DNA from: Pseudomonas delhiensis
Lineage (GTDB): Bacteria; Pseudomonadota; Gammaproteobacteria; Pseudomonadales; Pseudomonadaceae
Length of the DNA: 64,000 nt
Reading direction: 5' to 3'
Assembly (NCBI RefSeq): GCF_900187975.1
Contig: NZ_FZPC01000002.1
Coordinates: forward strand, 216,132 to 280,131
The first letter of the stretch is position 1; each line of letters opens with the position of its first letter. This document shows, one piece after another, positions 12,211 to 21,550 of this stretch. Below the pieces are notes generated by a model. That model was not told the origin of the DNA. It searched no databases and saw only the letters and a program-made list of their open reading frames with translations. The position numbers were made by a program, and so were the translations under genes.

Positions 12211-15200
12211 GTGTCGATCCATGTCGCCTTGCAGCACGTCACCCACTACCGCTACGACCGCGCCGTGAACCTCGGCCCGCAGCTGGTGCGCCTGCGCCCG
12301 GCGCCGCACAGCCGCACGCGCATTCTCGGCTATTCGCTGAAGGTCGCCCCGGGCAAGCACTTCATTAACTGGCAGCAGGACCCCCAGGGCAACTACCTGG
12401 CGCGCCTGGTGTTCCCGGAGAAGACCGAGGAACTGCGGGTTGAGGTGGACCTGGTCGCCGAGATGGCGGTGTTCAACCCCTTCGACTTCTTCCTCGAGCC
12501 CTACGCCGAGCAGTTCCCCTTCGCCTACGGCGCCGACGAGCAGCGCGAGCTGGCGCCCTACCTGGCGCGCCAGCCGGCCAGCCCGCGGTTCGCCGAATAC
12601 CTCGCCGGGGTGCCGCGCGAGGCCAGCCCCACCGTGGACTTCCTGGTCGCGCTGAACCAGCGCCTGGCCGGCGACGTGCGCTACCTGATCCGCATGGAGC
12701 CCGGCGTGCAGACGCCCGAGCAGACCCTGGAACTGGCCTCCGGCTCCTGCCGCGACTCGGCCTGGCTGCTGGTCCAGCTGGCGCGCCACCTGGGCCTGGC
12801 GGCGCGCTTCGTCTCCGGCTACCTGATCCAGCTCACCGCCGACCAGAAGTCCCTGGACGGCCCCAGCGGCACCGAGGTGGACTTCACCGACCTGCACGCC
12901 TGGGCCGAGGTCTACCTGCCCGGCGCCGGCTGGGTGGGGCTGGATGCGACCTCCGGGCTGTTCGCCGGCGAAGGCCACATCCCCCTGGCCTGCAGCCCCG
13001 AGCCGTCCTCCGCGGCGCCCATCAGCGGCGCGCTGGAGGAGTGCGAGGTGCAGTTCAGCCACGAGATGCGCGTGGAGCGCGTGTGGGAAGCGCCGCGGGT
13101 GACCAAGCCCTACAGCGAGGAACAGTGGCAGGCGATCCGCGAGCTGGGTTCGCGCATCGACGCCGACCTCGCCGAGCAGGACGTGCGCCTGACCATGGGC
13201 GGCGAGCCGACCTTCGTCGCCATCGACCATCCCGACGACCCCGAGTGGAACACCGCCGCCCTGGGCCCGAACAAGCGCCGCCTGGCCGCCGACCTGTTCC
13301 ACCGCCTGCGCCGCCACTACGCACCCAAGGGCCTGGTGCACTTCGGCCAGGGCAAGTGGTACCCCGGCGAACAGCTGCCGCGCTGGTCGCTGAACTGCTT
13401 CTGGCGGCGCGACGGCGAGCCGCTGTGGAACAACCCCATGCTCTATGCCGAGGAAGGCCGCAGCTACGGCGCCGACGCCGCCCTGGCCGCGCGCTTCCTG
13501 CGCCGTCTGGCCGGGCGCCTGGGGCTGTCCGGCGACACCCTGTTCGCCGCTTACGAGGACTGGTTCTACTACCTCTGGCGCGAACGCCGGCTGCCGGCCA
13601 ACGTCACCCCGGAAGACGCGCGCCTGAGCGATCCGCTGGAACGCGAGCGCCTGTGCAAGGTATTCGAGCGCGGCCTGGGCGAGGAAGTCGGCCAGGTGCT
13701 GCCGCTGGCCCGCAGCGCCGCCGGCGACGCCTGGGAGAGCGGCCGCTGGTTCCTGCGCGGCGAGCATTGCCGGCTGATTCCCGGCGACTCGGCCATGGGC
13801 TACCGCCTGCCGCTGGACTCGCAGCCCTGGGCCAGCGACGCCGACTACCCCTACGTCAACCCGGCCGACCCGAGCGTGGCCCGGCCGCCGCTGCGCCGCG
13901 CCGCGCAGATGCAGCAGCCGAGCCGCGAACGTACCCCGGGCGGGCCGGACGCCACGCGCCAGCCGCTGATGCACCAGTCCGCCGGCTGGATCACCCGCAC
14001 CGCGCTCTGCGCCGAGCCGCGCGACGGCCGCCTGTACCTGTTCATGCCGCCGCTGGCGGAGCTTGAGGCCTACCTGGAGCTGGTCGCCGCCATCGAGGCC
14101 ACCGCCGGCGAGCTGGGCTGCCCGGTGCTGCTGGAAGGCTACGAGCCGCCGGCCGACCCGCGCCTGGTGAACTTCCGCGTCACCCCCGACCCGGGCGTGA
14201 TCGAAGTGAACATCCACCCCTCGGCGAACTGGGACGAGCTGGCCGAGCGCACCGAGTTCCTCTACGAGGCGGCGCGCCAGTCGCGGCTGTCCAGCGAGAA
14301 GTTCATGGTCGACGGCCGCCACGTCGGCACCGGCGGCGGCAACCACTTCGTCCTCGGCGGCGCCACCCCGGCGGATTCGCCCTTCCTGCGCCGCCCGGAC
14401 CTGCTGCGCAGCCTGGTCAGCTACTGGCACAACCACCCCTCGCTGTCCTACCTGTTCTCCGGCCTGTTCATCGGCCCGACCTCCCAGGCACCGCGGGTGG
14501 ACGAGGCGCGCAACGACGCCCTCTACGAACTGGAGGTCGCCTTCGCGCAGATGCCCGAGCCGGGCGCCGACTGCCCGCCCTGGCTGGTCGACCGCCTGCT
14601 GCGCAACCTGCTGGTGGACGTCACCGGCAACACCCACCGCGCCGAATTCTGCATCGACAAGCTGTACTCGCCGGACAGCGCCTCCGGACGCCTCGGCCTG
14701 CTGGAGCTGCGCGCCTTCGAAATGCCGCCCCACGCGCGCATGAGCCTGGCCCAGCAACTGCTGCTGCGGGCCCTGGTGGCGCGCTTCTGGGCCGAGCCCT
14801 ACGCGCCGCCGAAGCTGGTGCGCTGGGGCACCGAGCTGCACGACCGCTTCCTGCTGCCGCACTTCGTCGAGCAGGACTTCGCCGACGTCATCCACGAGCT
14901 CAACGCCTTCGGCTACCCGCTGCGCAGCGACTGGTTCGCGCCGCACTTCGAGTTCCGCTTCCCGAAATACGGCGACTACGCGGTGAAGGGCATCGACCTG
15001 GAACTGCGCCAGGCCCTGGAACCCTGGCACGTGCTGGGCGAGGAGGGCGCCAGCGGCGGCACCGTGCGCTACGTGGACTCGTCCCTGGAGCGCGTGCAAC
15101 TGAAGGTGAGCGGCATGGCCGCGGAGCGCTACGTGGTCACCTGCAACGGCCGCCCGGTGCCGCTGCGGCCCACCGGCCAGGTCGGCGAATACGTCGCCGC

Positions 15201-15498
15201 GGTGCGCTACCGTGCCTGGCAGCCGGCCTCCTGCCTGCAGCCGACCATCGGCGTGCAGGCACCGCTGGTCTTCGACATCGTCGACACCTGGATGCAACGC
15301 TCCCTCGGCGGCTGCCAGTACCACGTCAGCCACCCCGGCGGGCGCAGCTACGACAGCTTCCCGGTGAACGCCTACGAGGCCGAGAGCCGGCGCCTGGCGC
15401 GCTTTTTCCGGCATGGCCACACGCCCGGCAAGATGAGCGTGGAGGCGCCGCGCGCCGACGCCGAATCGCCGATGACCCTCGACCTGCGGCGGACATGA
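12211..15498 (+). CDS. Transglutaminase-like protease fused to DUF2126 putative amidoligase
   Basis: 1095 residues from GTG 12211, chosen because AGGAGG (12199-12204) lies 6 nt upstream and the family start [19 protein letters not shown] follows. The N-terminal third has the bacterial transglutaminase N-domain and core, with the triad Cys180 (GSCRDSA), His229 (DLHAWAEV) and Asp245 (GLDATSG). The C-terminal two thirds (about 320-1090, from [22 protein letters not shown] to the end) is DUF2126, a putative amide-bond-forming enzyme. Iyer and colleagues predicted that such genes, together with ATP-grasp and alpha-E genes, form a peptide-synthesis or protein-modification system; no biochemistry is known to me. 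First gene of a three-gene operon with a sigma-54 promoter. Confidence 0.9.
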   Translation: MSIHVALQHVTHYRYDRAVNLGPQLVRLRPAPHSRTRILGYSLKVAPGKHFINWQQDPQGNYLARLVFPEKTEELRVEVDLVAEMAVFNPFDFFLEPYAEQFPFAYGADEQRELAPYLARQPASPRFAEYLAGVPREASPTVDFLVALNQRLAGDVRYLIRMEPGVQTPEQTLELASGSCRDSAWLLVQLARHLGLAARFVSGYLIQLTADQKSLDGPSGTEVDFTDLHAWAEVYLPGAGWVGLDATSGLFAGEGHIPLACSPEPSSAAPISGALEECEVQFSHEMRVERVWEAPRVTKPYSEEQWQAIRELGSRIDADLAEQDVRLTMGGEPTFVAIDHPDDPEWNTAALGPNKRRLAADLFHRLRRHYAPKGLVHFGQGKWYPGEQLPRWSLNCFWRRDGEPLWNNPMLYAEEGRSYGADAALAARFLRRLAGRLGLSGDTLFAAYEDWFYYLWRERRLPANVTPEDARLSDPLERERLCKVFERGLGEEVGQVLPLARSAAGDAWESGRWFLRGEHCRLIPGDSAMGYRLPLDSQPWASDADYPYVNPADPSVARPPLRRAAQMQQPSRERTPGGPDATRQPLMHQSAGWITRTALCAEPRDGRLYLFMPPLAELEAYLELVAAIEATAGELGCPVLLEGYEPPADPRLVNFRVTPDPGVIEVNIHPSANWDELAERTEFLYEAARQSRLSSEKFMVDGRHVGTGGGNHFVLGGATPADSPFLRRPDLLRSLVSYWHNHPSLSYLFSGLFIGPTSQAPRVDEARNDALYELEVAFAQMPEPGADCPPWLVDRLLRNLLVDVTGNTHRAEFCIDKLYSPDSASGRLGLLELRAFEMPPHARMSLAQQLLLRALVARFWAEPYAPPKLVRWGTELHDRFLLPHFVEQDFADVIHELNAFGYPLRSDWFAPHFEFRFPKYGDYAVKGIDLELRQALEPWHVLGEEGASGGTVRYVDSSLERVQLKVSGMAAERYVVTCNGRPVPLRPTGQVGEYVAAVRYRAWQPASCLQPTIGVQAPLVFDIVDTWMQRSLGGCQYHVSHPGGRSYDSFPVNAYEAESRRLARFFRHGHTPGKMSVEAPRADAESPMTLDLRRT

Positions 15499-15548
15499 GC
15501 GCCGCCGCCCGCTAAAGTGAACAGGCCGCCTTGCACGCCGAGTCCCTG

Positions 15549-18047
15549 ATGTCCGAGTTGCTCGCCCACTACCCGCTGTCCGCCACGGCGTACCACGAAC
15601 TGCTGGACGCCGCGGGCGGCGTGCGCCCGCACTGGCAACGCCTGGTCCAGCGCCTGGAGCGCGCCAGCGCCGCGCAGCTGGAGCAGCGCCAGGCCCTGCT
15701 GGCGCGGCAGATCCAGGAAAACGGCGTGACCTACAACGTCTACGCCGACCCCAAGGGCGCCGACCGCCCCTGGGAACTGGACCTGCTGCCCAACCTGCTG
15801 TCCGCCGGGGAGTGGGCGGGCATCGCCGCCGGCGTGGCGCAGCGTGGGCGGGTGCTCAATGCGCTGCTGGCCGACCTCTACGGCGAGCAGCGCCTGCTCG
15901 CCCAGGGCGTGCTGCCCAGCGAACTGGTCTACGGCCACCCCAACTTCCTCTGGCCCTGCAGCGGCCTGCCGGTGCCCGGCGGCATCTACCTGCACAGCTA
16001 TGCCGTCGACCTGGCGCGCGATGCCGACGGCCGCTGGCACGTGCTCGCCGACCGCACCCAGGCGCCCTCCGGCGCCGGCTACGCCCTGGAGAACCGGCAG
16101 ATCATCTCCCGCGCCCTGCCGGAGCTGTACCGTGAACTGCGCGTGCAGTACCTGGCCGGCTACTTCCGCACCCTGCAGGAAACCCTCGCGCACTGCGCCC
16201 CGGCCGACGGCGAGACGCCGCTGGTGGTGCTGCTGACCCCGGGGCGCTTCAACGAAACCTACTTCGAGCACCTGTACCTGGCGCGCCAGCTGGGTTTCCC
16301 GCTGGTGGAAGGCCACGACCTGACGGTGCGCGACGCCACCCTGTACCTGAAGACACTCGGCGGCCTGAAGCGCGTCCACGCGGTGCTGCGGCGCCTGGAC
16401 GACGACTTCTGCGACCCCCTGGAGCTGCGCACCGACTCCGCCCTCGGCGTGCCCGGCCTGCTGGATGCCGTGCGCCGCGGCCGCGTGCTGGTGGCCAATG
16501 CCCTGGGCAGCGGCGTGCTGGAATCGCCGGGGCTGCTGGGCTTCCTGCCCGCGGCCAGCCGCGCGCTGTTCGGCGAGGACCTGCTGCTGCCGGCGGTGCA
16601 GACGCGCTGGTGCGGCGAGCCGGGCGCCCTGGACATGGCGCTGGCCGAACTGGACCGCCTGGTCATCAAGCCGGCCTTCCCCTCGCAGAGCTTCGAACCC
16701 CTGTTCGGCCACACCCTGGGCCCGGCGGCCCGCGCCGAGCTGAGCCAGCGCCTGCGCGCGCAGCCCCATGCCTACGTGGCGCAGCGCCAGGCGCAGCTGT
16801 CCCAGGCGCCGGTCTGGCAGCAACGCGGCGCGCGCGGCGAGCTGCAATCGCGCGCCATCGGCATGCGCGTGTTCGCCGTGGCCGGCAGCGACGGGCGCTA
16901 CTGGGTGATGCCCGGCGGCCTGACGCGGGTGGCCTCGGCGGCGGACGCCGAGGTGGTCTCCATGCAGCGCGGCGGGGCCAGCAAGGACACCTGGGTGCTG
17001 GCCGACCGCCCGGTCCACGGCGAGCCCCTGCGGCCGCGCAACATAGGCGCGCGCGACCTGATCCGGCAGGACCCGTACCTGCCCTCGCGGGTGGTGGAGA
17101 ACCTCTACTGGTTCGGCCGCTACGCCGAGCGCTGCGACGACAACGCCCGGCTGCTGCGCGTGGTGCTGTCGCGCTACGTCGACGCCGACGGCGACGAGCA
17201 GGCCCTGCGCAGCGCGCTGGACCTGGCCGGCGCCATGGGCCTGATCCCCCAGGGCGAGGCGCCGCTGGAGCAGCGCCTGCTGGCGGCCCTGCTGGACGAG
17301 CACTGGGGCAACAGCCTCAGCGCCAACCTGCGCCGCCTGCACTGGGCCGCCGCCCAGGTGCGCGGGCGGCTGTCGCGGGAGAACTGGCTGGCGCTGATGG
17401 AACTGCAGCGCGACCTGCAGGCGCTGGACGCGCGCGACACCGAACTGGGCGACGCCCTGGACTTCCTCAACCGCCTGCTGATGTCGCTGGCGGCGCTGTC
17501 CGGCTTCGCCCTCGACGACATGACCCGCGACGATGGCTGGCGCTTCCTGATGATCGGCCGGCGCATCGAGCGCATCCAGTTCTTCGCCGACGCCATCGCC
17601 GGCTTCCTCGACGGCGGCGCCGCCTGGGACCCGGGCGCCCTGGAGTGGCTGCTGGAACTGGGCAACAGCACCATCACCTACCGCTCGCGCTACCTCGCCG
17701 GGCCCCAGGCGATCCCGGTGCTCGACCTGCTGTTGCTGCACGAGCAGAACCCCCACGCCCTGTACTTCCAGCTGCAGGCCCTGGAGCGCTCCCTGGAGCG
17801 CCTGCACCAGGAGTTCGGCATGCCCCGCGAGCAGGAACTGACGCTGCTCACCGCGCGCCTGCTGGCCTTCGACTTCGCCACCCTGGAGAACGCGCTGTTC
17901 GGCAGCGCCGGGCAGGACGAGGTGCTCGCCGGCCTGGCGCGCCTGCTGCGCGAACTGGCGCAAGGCGCCGGCCAGGTCTCCGACCGCCTGGGCCTGCGCT
18001 ACTTCGCCCACGTCGACGACATCAGCCAGCGCACGGTATCCACCTGA
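15549..18047 (+). CDS. Circularly permuted type 2 ATP-grasp protein fused to alpha-E domain
   Basis: 832 residues from ATG 15549 (MSELLAHYPLSATAYHELL). A TTG at 15531 also opens the frame but has no advantage. Residues about 30-480 are the circularly permuted ATP-grasp region (DUF404/DUF407: GVTYNVYADPKGADRPWELD, PLVVLLTPGRFNETYFEH and LVIKPAFPSQSFEP). Residues about 510-830 are the all-helical alpha-E domain (DUF403: PSRVVENLYWFGRYAERCDD and FLMIGRRIERIQFFADAI). In many bacteria these are two adjacent genes; here they are one polypeptide. It probably ligates an amino acid or peptide to an acceptor using ATP. It lies 50 bp after the DUF2126 gene and overlaps the next start (TGATG). Confidence 0.9.
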   Translation: MSELLAHYPLSATAYHELLDAAGGVRPHWQRLVQRLERASAAQLEQRQALLARQIQENGVTYNVYADPKGADRPWELDLLPNLLSAGEWAGIAAGVAQRGRVLNALLADLYGEQRLLAQGVLPSELVYGHPNFLWPCSGLPVPGGIYLHSYAVDLARDADGRWHVLADRTQAPSGAGYALENRQIISRALPELYRELRVQYLAGYFRTLQETLAHCAPADGETPLVVLLTPGRFNETYFEHLYLARQLGFPLVEGHDLTVRDATLYLKTLGGLKRVHAVLRRLDDDFCDPLELRTDSALGVPGLLDAVRRGRVLVANALGSGVLESPGLLGFLPAASRALFGEDLLLPAVQTRWCGEPGALDMALAELDRLVIKPAFPSQSFEPLFGHTLGPAARAELSQRLRAQPHAYVAQRQAQLSQAPVWQQRGARGELQSRAIGMRVFAVAGSDGRYWVMPGGLTRVASAADAEVVSMQRGGASKDTWVLADRPVHGEPLRPRNIGARDLIRQDPYLPSRVVENLYWFGRYAERCDDNARLLRVVLSRYVDADGDEQALRSALDLAGAMGLIPQGEAPLEQRLLAALLDEHWGNSLSANLRRLHWAAAQVRGRLSRENWLALMELQRDLQALDARDTELGDALDFLNRLLMSLAALSGFALDDMTRDDGWRFLMIGRRIERIQFFADAIAGFLDGGAAWDPGALEWLLELGNSTITYRSRYLAGPQAIPVLDLLLLHEQNPHALYFQLQALERSLERLHQEFGMPREQELTLLTARLLAFDFATLENALFGSAGQDEVLAGLARLLRELAQGAGQVSDRLGLRYFAHVDDISQRTVST

Positions 18048-18982
18048 TGGCCGAAGCCCAGCTCCGCCCCGCCCCCGCGCAAGTGGCGCGCTACCAGGTG
18101 TTCCACGACACCCGCTACCGCTATGCCGCGCCGGTGTCGCTGTCGCAGCAGCTGCTGCACCTGTGGCCGCGCGAGTGCCCCTGGCAGCGCTGCCTGGGCC
18201 GCGAACTGCAGATCGAGCCGCAGCCCACCCAGCGCAGCGACGGTTTCGACGTGTTCGGCAACCCGCTGACGCGCCTGGCCTTCGAACGCCCCCACGACGA
18301 GTTGCAGGTGAACGCCCGCCTGCAGGTCGAGGTGCTGCAGCGCCCGCCGCTGCAATTGCAGGCCTCGCCGGCCTGGGAACGGGTAGTCGCCGGCCTGGCC
18401 TTCAGCGGCCGCGCCCTGTCGGCGGAAGAACTGGAAGCCTGCCGCTTCCGCATGGAATCGCCCTACGTGCGCATCAAGCGCCAGTTCGCCGAGTTCGCCG
18501 CCGACTGCTTCCCGCTCGGGCGGCCGCTGCTCGAAGGCGCGGCGGCGCTGATGCAGAAGATCTTCGACGAATTCGCCTTCGACGCCGAAGCCACCCAGGT
18601 GGCGACGCCGCTGATCGAGGTGCTGGAACGCCGCCGCGGCGTATGCCAGGACTTCGCCCACCTGATGCTCGCCTGCCTGCGCTCGCGCGGCCTGGCCGCC
18701 CGCTACGTCAGCGGCTACCTGCTGACCCGCCCGCCGCCCGGCCAGCCGCGCCTGATCGGCGCCGACGCCTCCCACGCCTGGGTGTCGCTGTACTGCCCGG
18801 CCAACGGCTGGGTGGACTTCGACCCCACCAACAACATCCTCCCGGCCCTGGAACACATCACCCTGGCCTGGGGCCGCGACTTCGCCGACGTCTCGCCGCT
18901 GCGCGGGGTGATCCTCGGCGGCGGCAGCCACGACCCCGAGGTGCGGGTGACGGTGATGCCGCATTGGGAGCTGGCGGTGTAG
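18047..18982 (+). CDS. Transglutaminase family protein (second of the operon)
   Basis: 311 residues from the ATG overlapping the upstream stop (TGATG, 18045-18049). Residues about 15-100 are the transglutaminase N-terminal beta domain (YQVFHDTRYRYAAPVSLSQQ). The core has the triad Cys in RRRGVCQDFAHL, His in DASHAWVSLY and Asp in GWVDFDPTNN. There is no signal peptide, so it is probably cytoplasmic like its partners. It likely hydrolyses or transfers amide bonds made by the ATP-grasp/DUF2126 proteins. Last gene of the operon; REP elements follow directly. No Anbu-type protease, a frequent partner of these genes, is present in the window. Confidence 0.9.
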   Translation: MAEAQLRPAPAQVARYQVFHDTRYRYAAPVSLSQQLLHLWPRECPWQRCLGRELQIEPQPTQRSDGFDVFGNPLTRLAFERPHDELQVNARLQVEVLQRPPLQLQASPAWERVVAGLAFSGRALSAEELEACRFRMESPYVRIKRQFAEFAADCFPLGRPLLEGAAALMQKIFDEFAFDAEATQVATPLIEVLERRRGVCQDFAHLMLACLRSRGLAARYVSGYLLTRPPPGQPRLIGADASHAWVSLYCPANGWVDFDPTNNILPALEHITLAWGRDFADVSPLRGVILGGGSHDPEVRVTVMPHWELAV

Positions 18983-19307
18983 GCGCGGATTGATCCGCGA
19001 TGGCTGAGCCCGACCGTAGGGCGGATAACCGTTCGCGGTTATCCGCCGTTTCGCCTTCCTTGCCGGCAACTTCGTGGTTGGGCTTGGCGCGGCTTGGGGG
19101 CGGCTTCGTGCTCGGCACCGAGCGGCATGGGGCCAAGGTCAAGCGGCGGATAACGCGGGGCGTTATTCGCCCTACGCCAAGCCCGCCATGGGCGTAGGGC
19201 GGAACACCGGTGCCCGAGGACAACGGCGGATAACGCCGTAGGCGTTATGCGCCCTACCGCAGGAAAAACGCCATCGTAGGATGGGTGGAGCGAAGCGATA
19301 CCCATCG
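18979..19307. repeat. Cluster of REP-like elements including a 160-bp composite unit
   Basis: 18979-19003 is a half REP (GTAGGCGCGGATTGATCCGC). 19016-19175 is a composite: GTAGGGCGGATAACC hairpin, about 90 bp of spacer, then GCGGATAACGC...GTTATTCGCCCTAC. 19194-19257 is a second, shorter composite. 19276-19307 is a GTAGGATGGGTGGAGCGAAG hairpin ending CGATACCCATC. The 160-bp unit recurs almost unchanged in inverse orientation at 29738-29898. No gene is seen in this gap; short open frames here are repeat translations. Confidence 0.85.
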
Positions 19308-19317
19308 CCCCCCGCCA

Positions 19318-19569
19318 TCAGGCCTTCCGATGGGCCTCCATGTAGCGGCGCAGCAACTGGTTGATGCGCGTCTGGTAACCGCTGCCCTGGGCCTTGAACC
19401 ACTCCAGCACGTCCGCGTCCAGGCGGATGGTGACGGTCTGCTTGGCCGGGACGCGCAGTTCGGCGTGGCGGAAGAAGTCCTCGCCCAGTTCGGGAATGTC
19501 ACTGGTGTCGATGGCATCGTCGCCCTGTTCCACCAGCCGCTTCCAATCAGTCTTCGATGCTTTCGACAT
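19318..19569 (-). CDS. brnA: BrnA family antitoxin
   Basis: 83 residues. The C-terminal ribbon-helix-helix region (VTIRLDADVLEWFKAQGSGYQTRINQLLRRYME) is typical of BrnA (COG3514), which dimerises, neutralises BrnT and represses the operon. The N-terminal half (SDIPELGEDFFRHAELRVPAKQ) is the toxin-contact region of the family. Its start overlaps the end of brnT by 23 bp, the usual toxin-first order. The ATG at 19569 starts MSKASKTDWKRLVEQGDD. It is bordered downstream by REP elements. Confidence 0.92.
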   Translation of the reverse strand: MSKASKTDWKRLVEQGDDAIDTSDIPELGEDFFRHAELRVPAKQTVTIRLDADVLEWFKAQGSGYQTRINQLLRRYMEAHRKA

Positions 19570-19825
19570 AGCGCCTCACCTCCTGGCGTGTGGCCTTGCG
19601 CGCCGAGATGATGCGGATCACCTCGCCCCGTCGTTCGGTATAGACCACCACGCCGACGAGCCGCCGGAGCCAGCCGATGGCTATCCAGCGCTCTTCGTCG
19701 TAGTCGAGTCGGTCATCGCGCAAGGCCAGCAGCGGGTGCTGGAAGATTTCCGGCACGTCGCGGAAATCGATACCGTGCTTGCGGATGTTGGCCTGGTTCT
19801 TGGCCTCGTCCCATTCGAACTGCAT
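19547..19825 (-). CDS. brnT: BrnT family toxin (RelE-fold ribonuclease)
   Basis: 92 residues from ATG 19825: MQFEWDEAKNQANIRKHGI is the diagnostic BrnT start (F-WD--K---N--KHG--F). It continues to the conserved RIISARKATRQEVRRY near the C-terminus, where family RNase residues lie. BrnT is a RelE-like RNase that arrests growth when BrnA is lost. The open frame runs upstream to 19957, but the short start is fixed by homology and by the palindromic operator just before it (19837-19854). Confidence 0.93.
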   Translation of the reverse strand: MQFEWDEAKNQANIRKHGIDFRDVPEIFQHPLLALRDDRLDYDEERWIAIGWLRRLVGVVVYTERRGEVIRIISARKATRQEVRRYVESIED

Positions 19826-19836
19826 GGGATGTCCTG

Positions 19837-19861
19837 TATTTACAGTTGTAAATACACTATA
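19837..19861 (-). promoter_or_regulatory. brnTA promoter and palindromic operator
   Basis: TATTTACAGTTGTAAATA (19837-19854) is a perfect 8-bp inverted repeat around GT, AT-rich in a GC-rich region. On the minus strand it directly follows a -10-like TATAGT (19856-19861) and ends 11 bp before the brnT ATG. This is a good place for ribbon-helix-helix autorepression by BrnA. No clear -35 was seen. Confidence 0.7.
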
Positions 19862-19956
19862 GCGCTTCCAGTGTGCTTGAGCACCTGTCCGGGCAAGCCG
19901 CGAACGGCGTGCTAGCTTTTCCCTGGTCATTTCCCAATCAACGGATGGGCCAGGCA

Positions 19957-20805
19957 ATGGGCGACACGAACATCGTCAATGTGGGTACGGAGAAGTTCAA
20001 CGAAATCTGGTCGCTGGTGCAGCAGTACGCCCTGGCCTTCGGCATCAAGATCCTCGCCGCCATCGCCTTCTGGGTGATCGGCCGCTGGCTGATCGGCATG
20101 GCGGTGGGCATGGTCCAGCGCGCCCTGGGCCGGCAGAGCGTCGACCCGACCCTGCTGCGCTACGTCGGCTCCTTCATCACCGTGACCCTCAACATCGTCC
20201 TGGTGATCGGCATCCTCGGCTACTTCGGCGTGCAGACCACCAGCCTGGCGGCGCTGATCGCCGCGGCCGGCGTGGCCATCGGCATGGCCTGGTCGGGGCT
20301 CTTGGCCAACCTCGCCGCCGGCGGCTTCATCATCGTCCTGCGGCCGTTCAAGGTCGGCGACTTCATCACCGCCGCCGGGGTCACCGGCACGGTCAAGGAG
20401 ATCGGCCTGTTCGTCACCGCCATCAACACCCCGGACAACGTGCTGACCCTGGTGGGCAACAACAAGATCTTCGGCGACACCATCCAGAACTACAGCCACA
20501 ACGACTTCCGCCGCGTCGAGCTCAAGGCGCAGTTGTCCGGCGCGGCCGACTACGCCGCCGCCGCGGCCCTGCTCAAGGAGCGCATCGCGCAGGTCCCCAA
20601 CGTGCTCGCCGAGCCGCCGGTGGACGTGGAGATCCTCGAGTTCAACCTGGTCGGCCCGGTGCTGGCGGTGCGCCCGTACTGCCACAACGACAACTACTGG
20701 CAGGTCTACTTCGACACCAACCGCACCATCAAGGAGGCCCTGGGCACCGGCTTCCCGGCGCCGATGCCGGCGCAGACGGTGATCGTGCAGCAGGCCGGCG
20801 GCTAA
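19957..20805 (+). CDS. Small-conductance mechanosensitive channel (MscS type)
   Basis: 282 residues from ATG 19957 (MGDTNIVNVGTEKFNEIW), near the length of E. coli MscS. Three transmembrane helices: about 25-50, 62-85 and the pore-lining TM3 with the Gly/Ala pattern ALIAAAGVAIGMAWSGLLANLAAG. The MscS beta domain follows (RPFKVGDFITAAGVTGTVKEIG, then NKIFGDTIQNYSHN), then the cytoplasmic alpha/beta domain. It forms a heptameric channel that opens on hypo-osmotic shock. An upstream ATG at 19945 lacks a ribosome site; GGATGG lies 8 nt before 19957. A terminator follows at 20819-20850. Confidence 0.92.
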   Translation: MGDTNIVNVGTEKFNEIWSLVQQYALAFGIKILAAIAFWVIGRWLIGMAVGMVQRALGRQSVDPTLLRYVGSFITVTLNIVLVIGILGYFGVQTTSLAALIAAAGVAIGMAWSGLLANLAAGGFIIVLRPFKVGDFITAAGVTGTVKEIGLFVTAINTPDNVLTLVGNNKIFGDTIQNYSHNDFRRVELKAQLSGAADYAAAAALLKERIAQVPNVLAEPPVDVEILEFNLVGPVLAVRPYCHNDNYWQVYFDTNRTIKEALGTGFPAPMPAQTVIVQQAGG

Positions 20806-20818
20806 GCGCCGCGCCTTA

Positions 20819-20850
20819 CACAAGGGCACCGCAAGGGTGCCCTTTGTGCT
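20819..20850 (+). terminator. Terminator-like hairpin after the mscS-type gene
   Basis: CAAGGGCACC (20821-20830), loop GCAA, GGGTGCCCTTTG (20835-20846), then TGCTT; the T-run is short. The rest of the gap to 21085 holds an imperfect hairpin (GCAGGA/TTCCTGC near 20917-20932) and no recognisable gene. Confidence 0.65.
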
Positions 20851-21085
20851 TCCGAATGCGTTTTCCTACGCCGTTGGGGATGGGCGGTCGCCAATCCTCG
20901 ACAGCCGGTGAGCGCGCAGGAGCTTTCCTGCCGGCATAGGAAATTTCACCTTCCCCCGAGTGGGGAGGCCCCGCTGAAGCTGGCGATTCATCCTGCATAT
21001 TCCCCCCCGCCGACAAGCGCACCCTGGGGTGGACCTCGACCGGCGCCTCCCGCACCGGTCGCCGTCTTCATCGCCCGGGGGCCCG

Positions 21086-21550
21086 ATGCCACGCCATTCA
21101 CGCTTCGCCGCTTTCAGCCTGATCGAGTTGCTCGTCACCCTGGCCGTGCTGGCCATCACCGCTGCCATCGCGGTGCCCGGCCTCACCCAACTGATACGCA
21201 ACCAGCAGGTGCAGGGCGCCGCCCAGGAGCTGTACTCGCTGTTGCTTTATACCCGCAGTGAGGCGGCCAGCCGCGGGCGCTCCGTCACACTGAGGCCGGC
21301 CCAGGGCAGCGCCTGGACCGGTGCCCTGGCGGTGACGGCTGGCAGCACCAGCCTGCGGCAGGTGGCGCTGCGTGACGCTGTCGTCCTGGCCAGCGCTGCC
21401 AACAGCATCGTCTTCCGCGCCGATGGGCGCTTGGGCGGCAACGCGACCTGCATCAGCATCTGCCCGGCCGTGGACGGCGCGGCCTGCCAGCGCATCCGCA
21501 TCCTCGCCAGCGGGCAGATAGCCTTGCCGGCCAGCGGGGGCTGCTCATGA
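21086..21550 (+). CDS. Minor type IV pilin, GspH/FimT family
   Basis: 154 residues from ATG 21086 (MPRHSRFAA, then FSLIELLVTLAVLAITAAIA). The type III signal is followed by the hydrophobic helix with Glu5. The -1 residue is Ala (RFAA/FSLIE) instead of the usual Gly, which could slow PilD cleavage. The C-terminal half is a GspH-like globular domain with paired cysteines (CISICPAVDGAACQR). It should prime pilus assembly with PilV, PilW, PilX and PilE. First gene of a six-gene operon; its stop overlaps the pilV start (ATGA). Confidence 0.85.
   Translation: MPRHSRFAAFSLIELLVTLAVLAITAAIAVPGLTQLIRNQQVQGAAQELYSLLLYTRSEAASRGRSVTLRPAQGSAWTGALAVTAGSTSLRQVALRDAVVLASAANSIVFRADGRLGGNATCISICPAVDGAACQRIRILASGQIALPASGGCS

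Noticed and set aside
12016..18011. Long minus-strand frames of 1134 and 879 codons opposite the transglutaminase/ATP-grasp operon
   Set aside because: They mirror the plus-strand codon pattern (Val/Ala/Gln/His-rich) and have no motifs; the plus-strand genes carry catalytic residues and ribosome sites.
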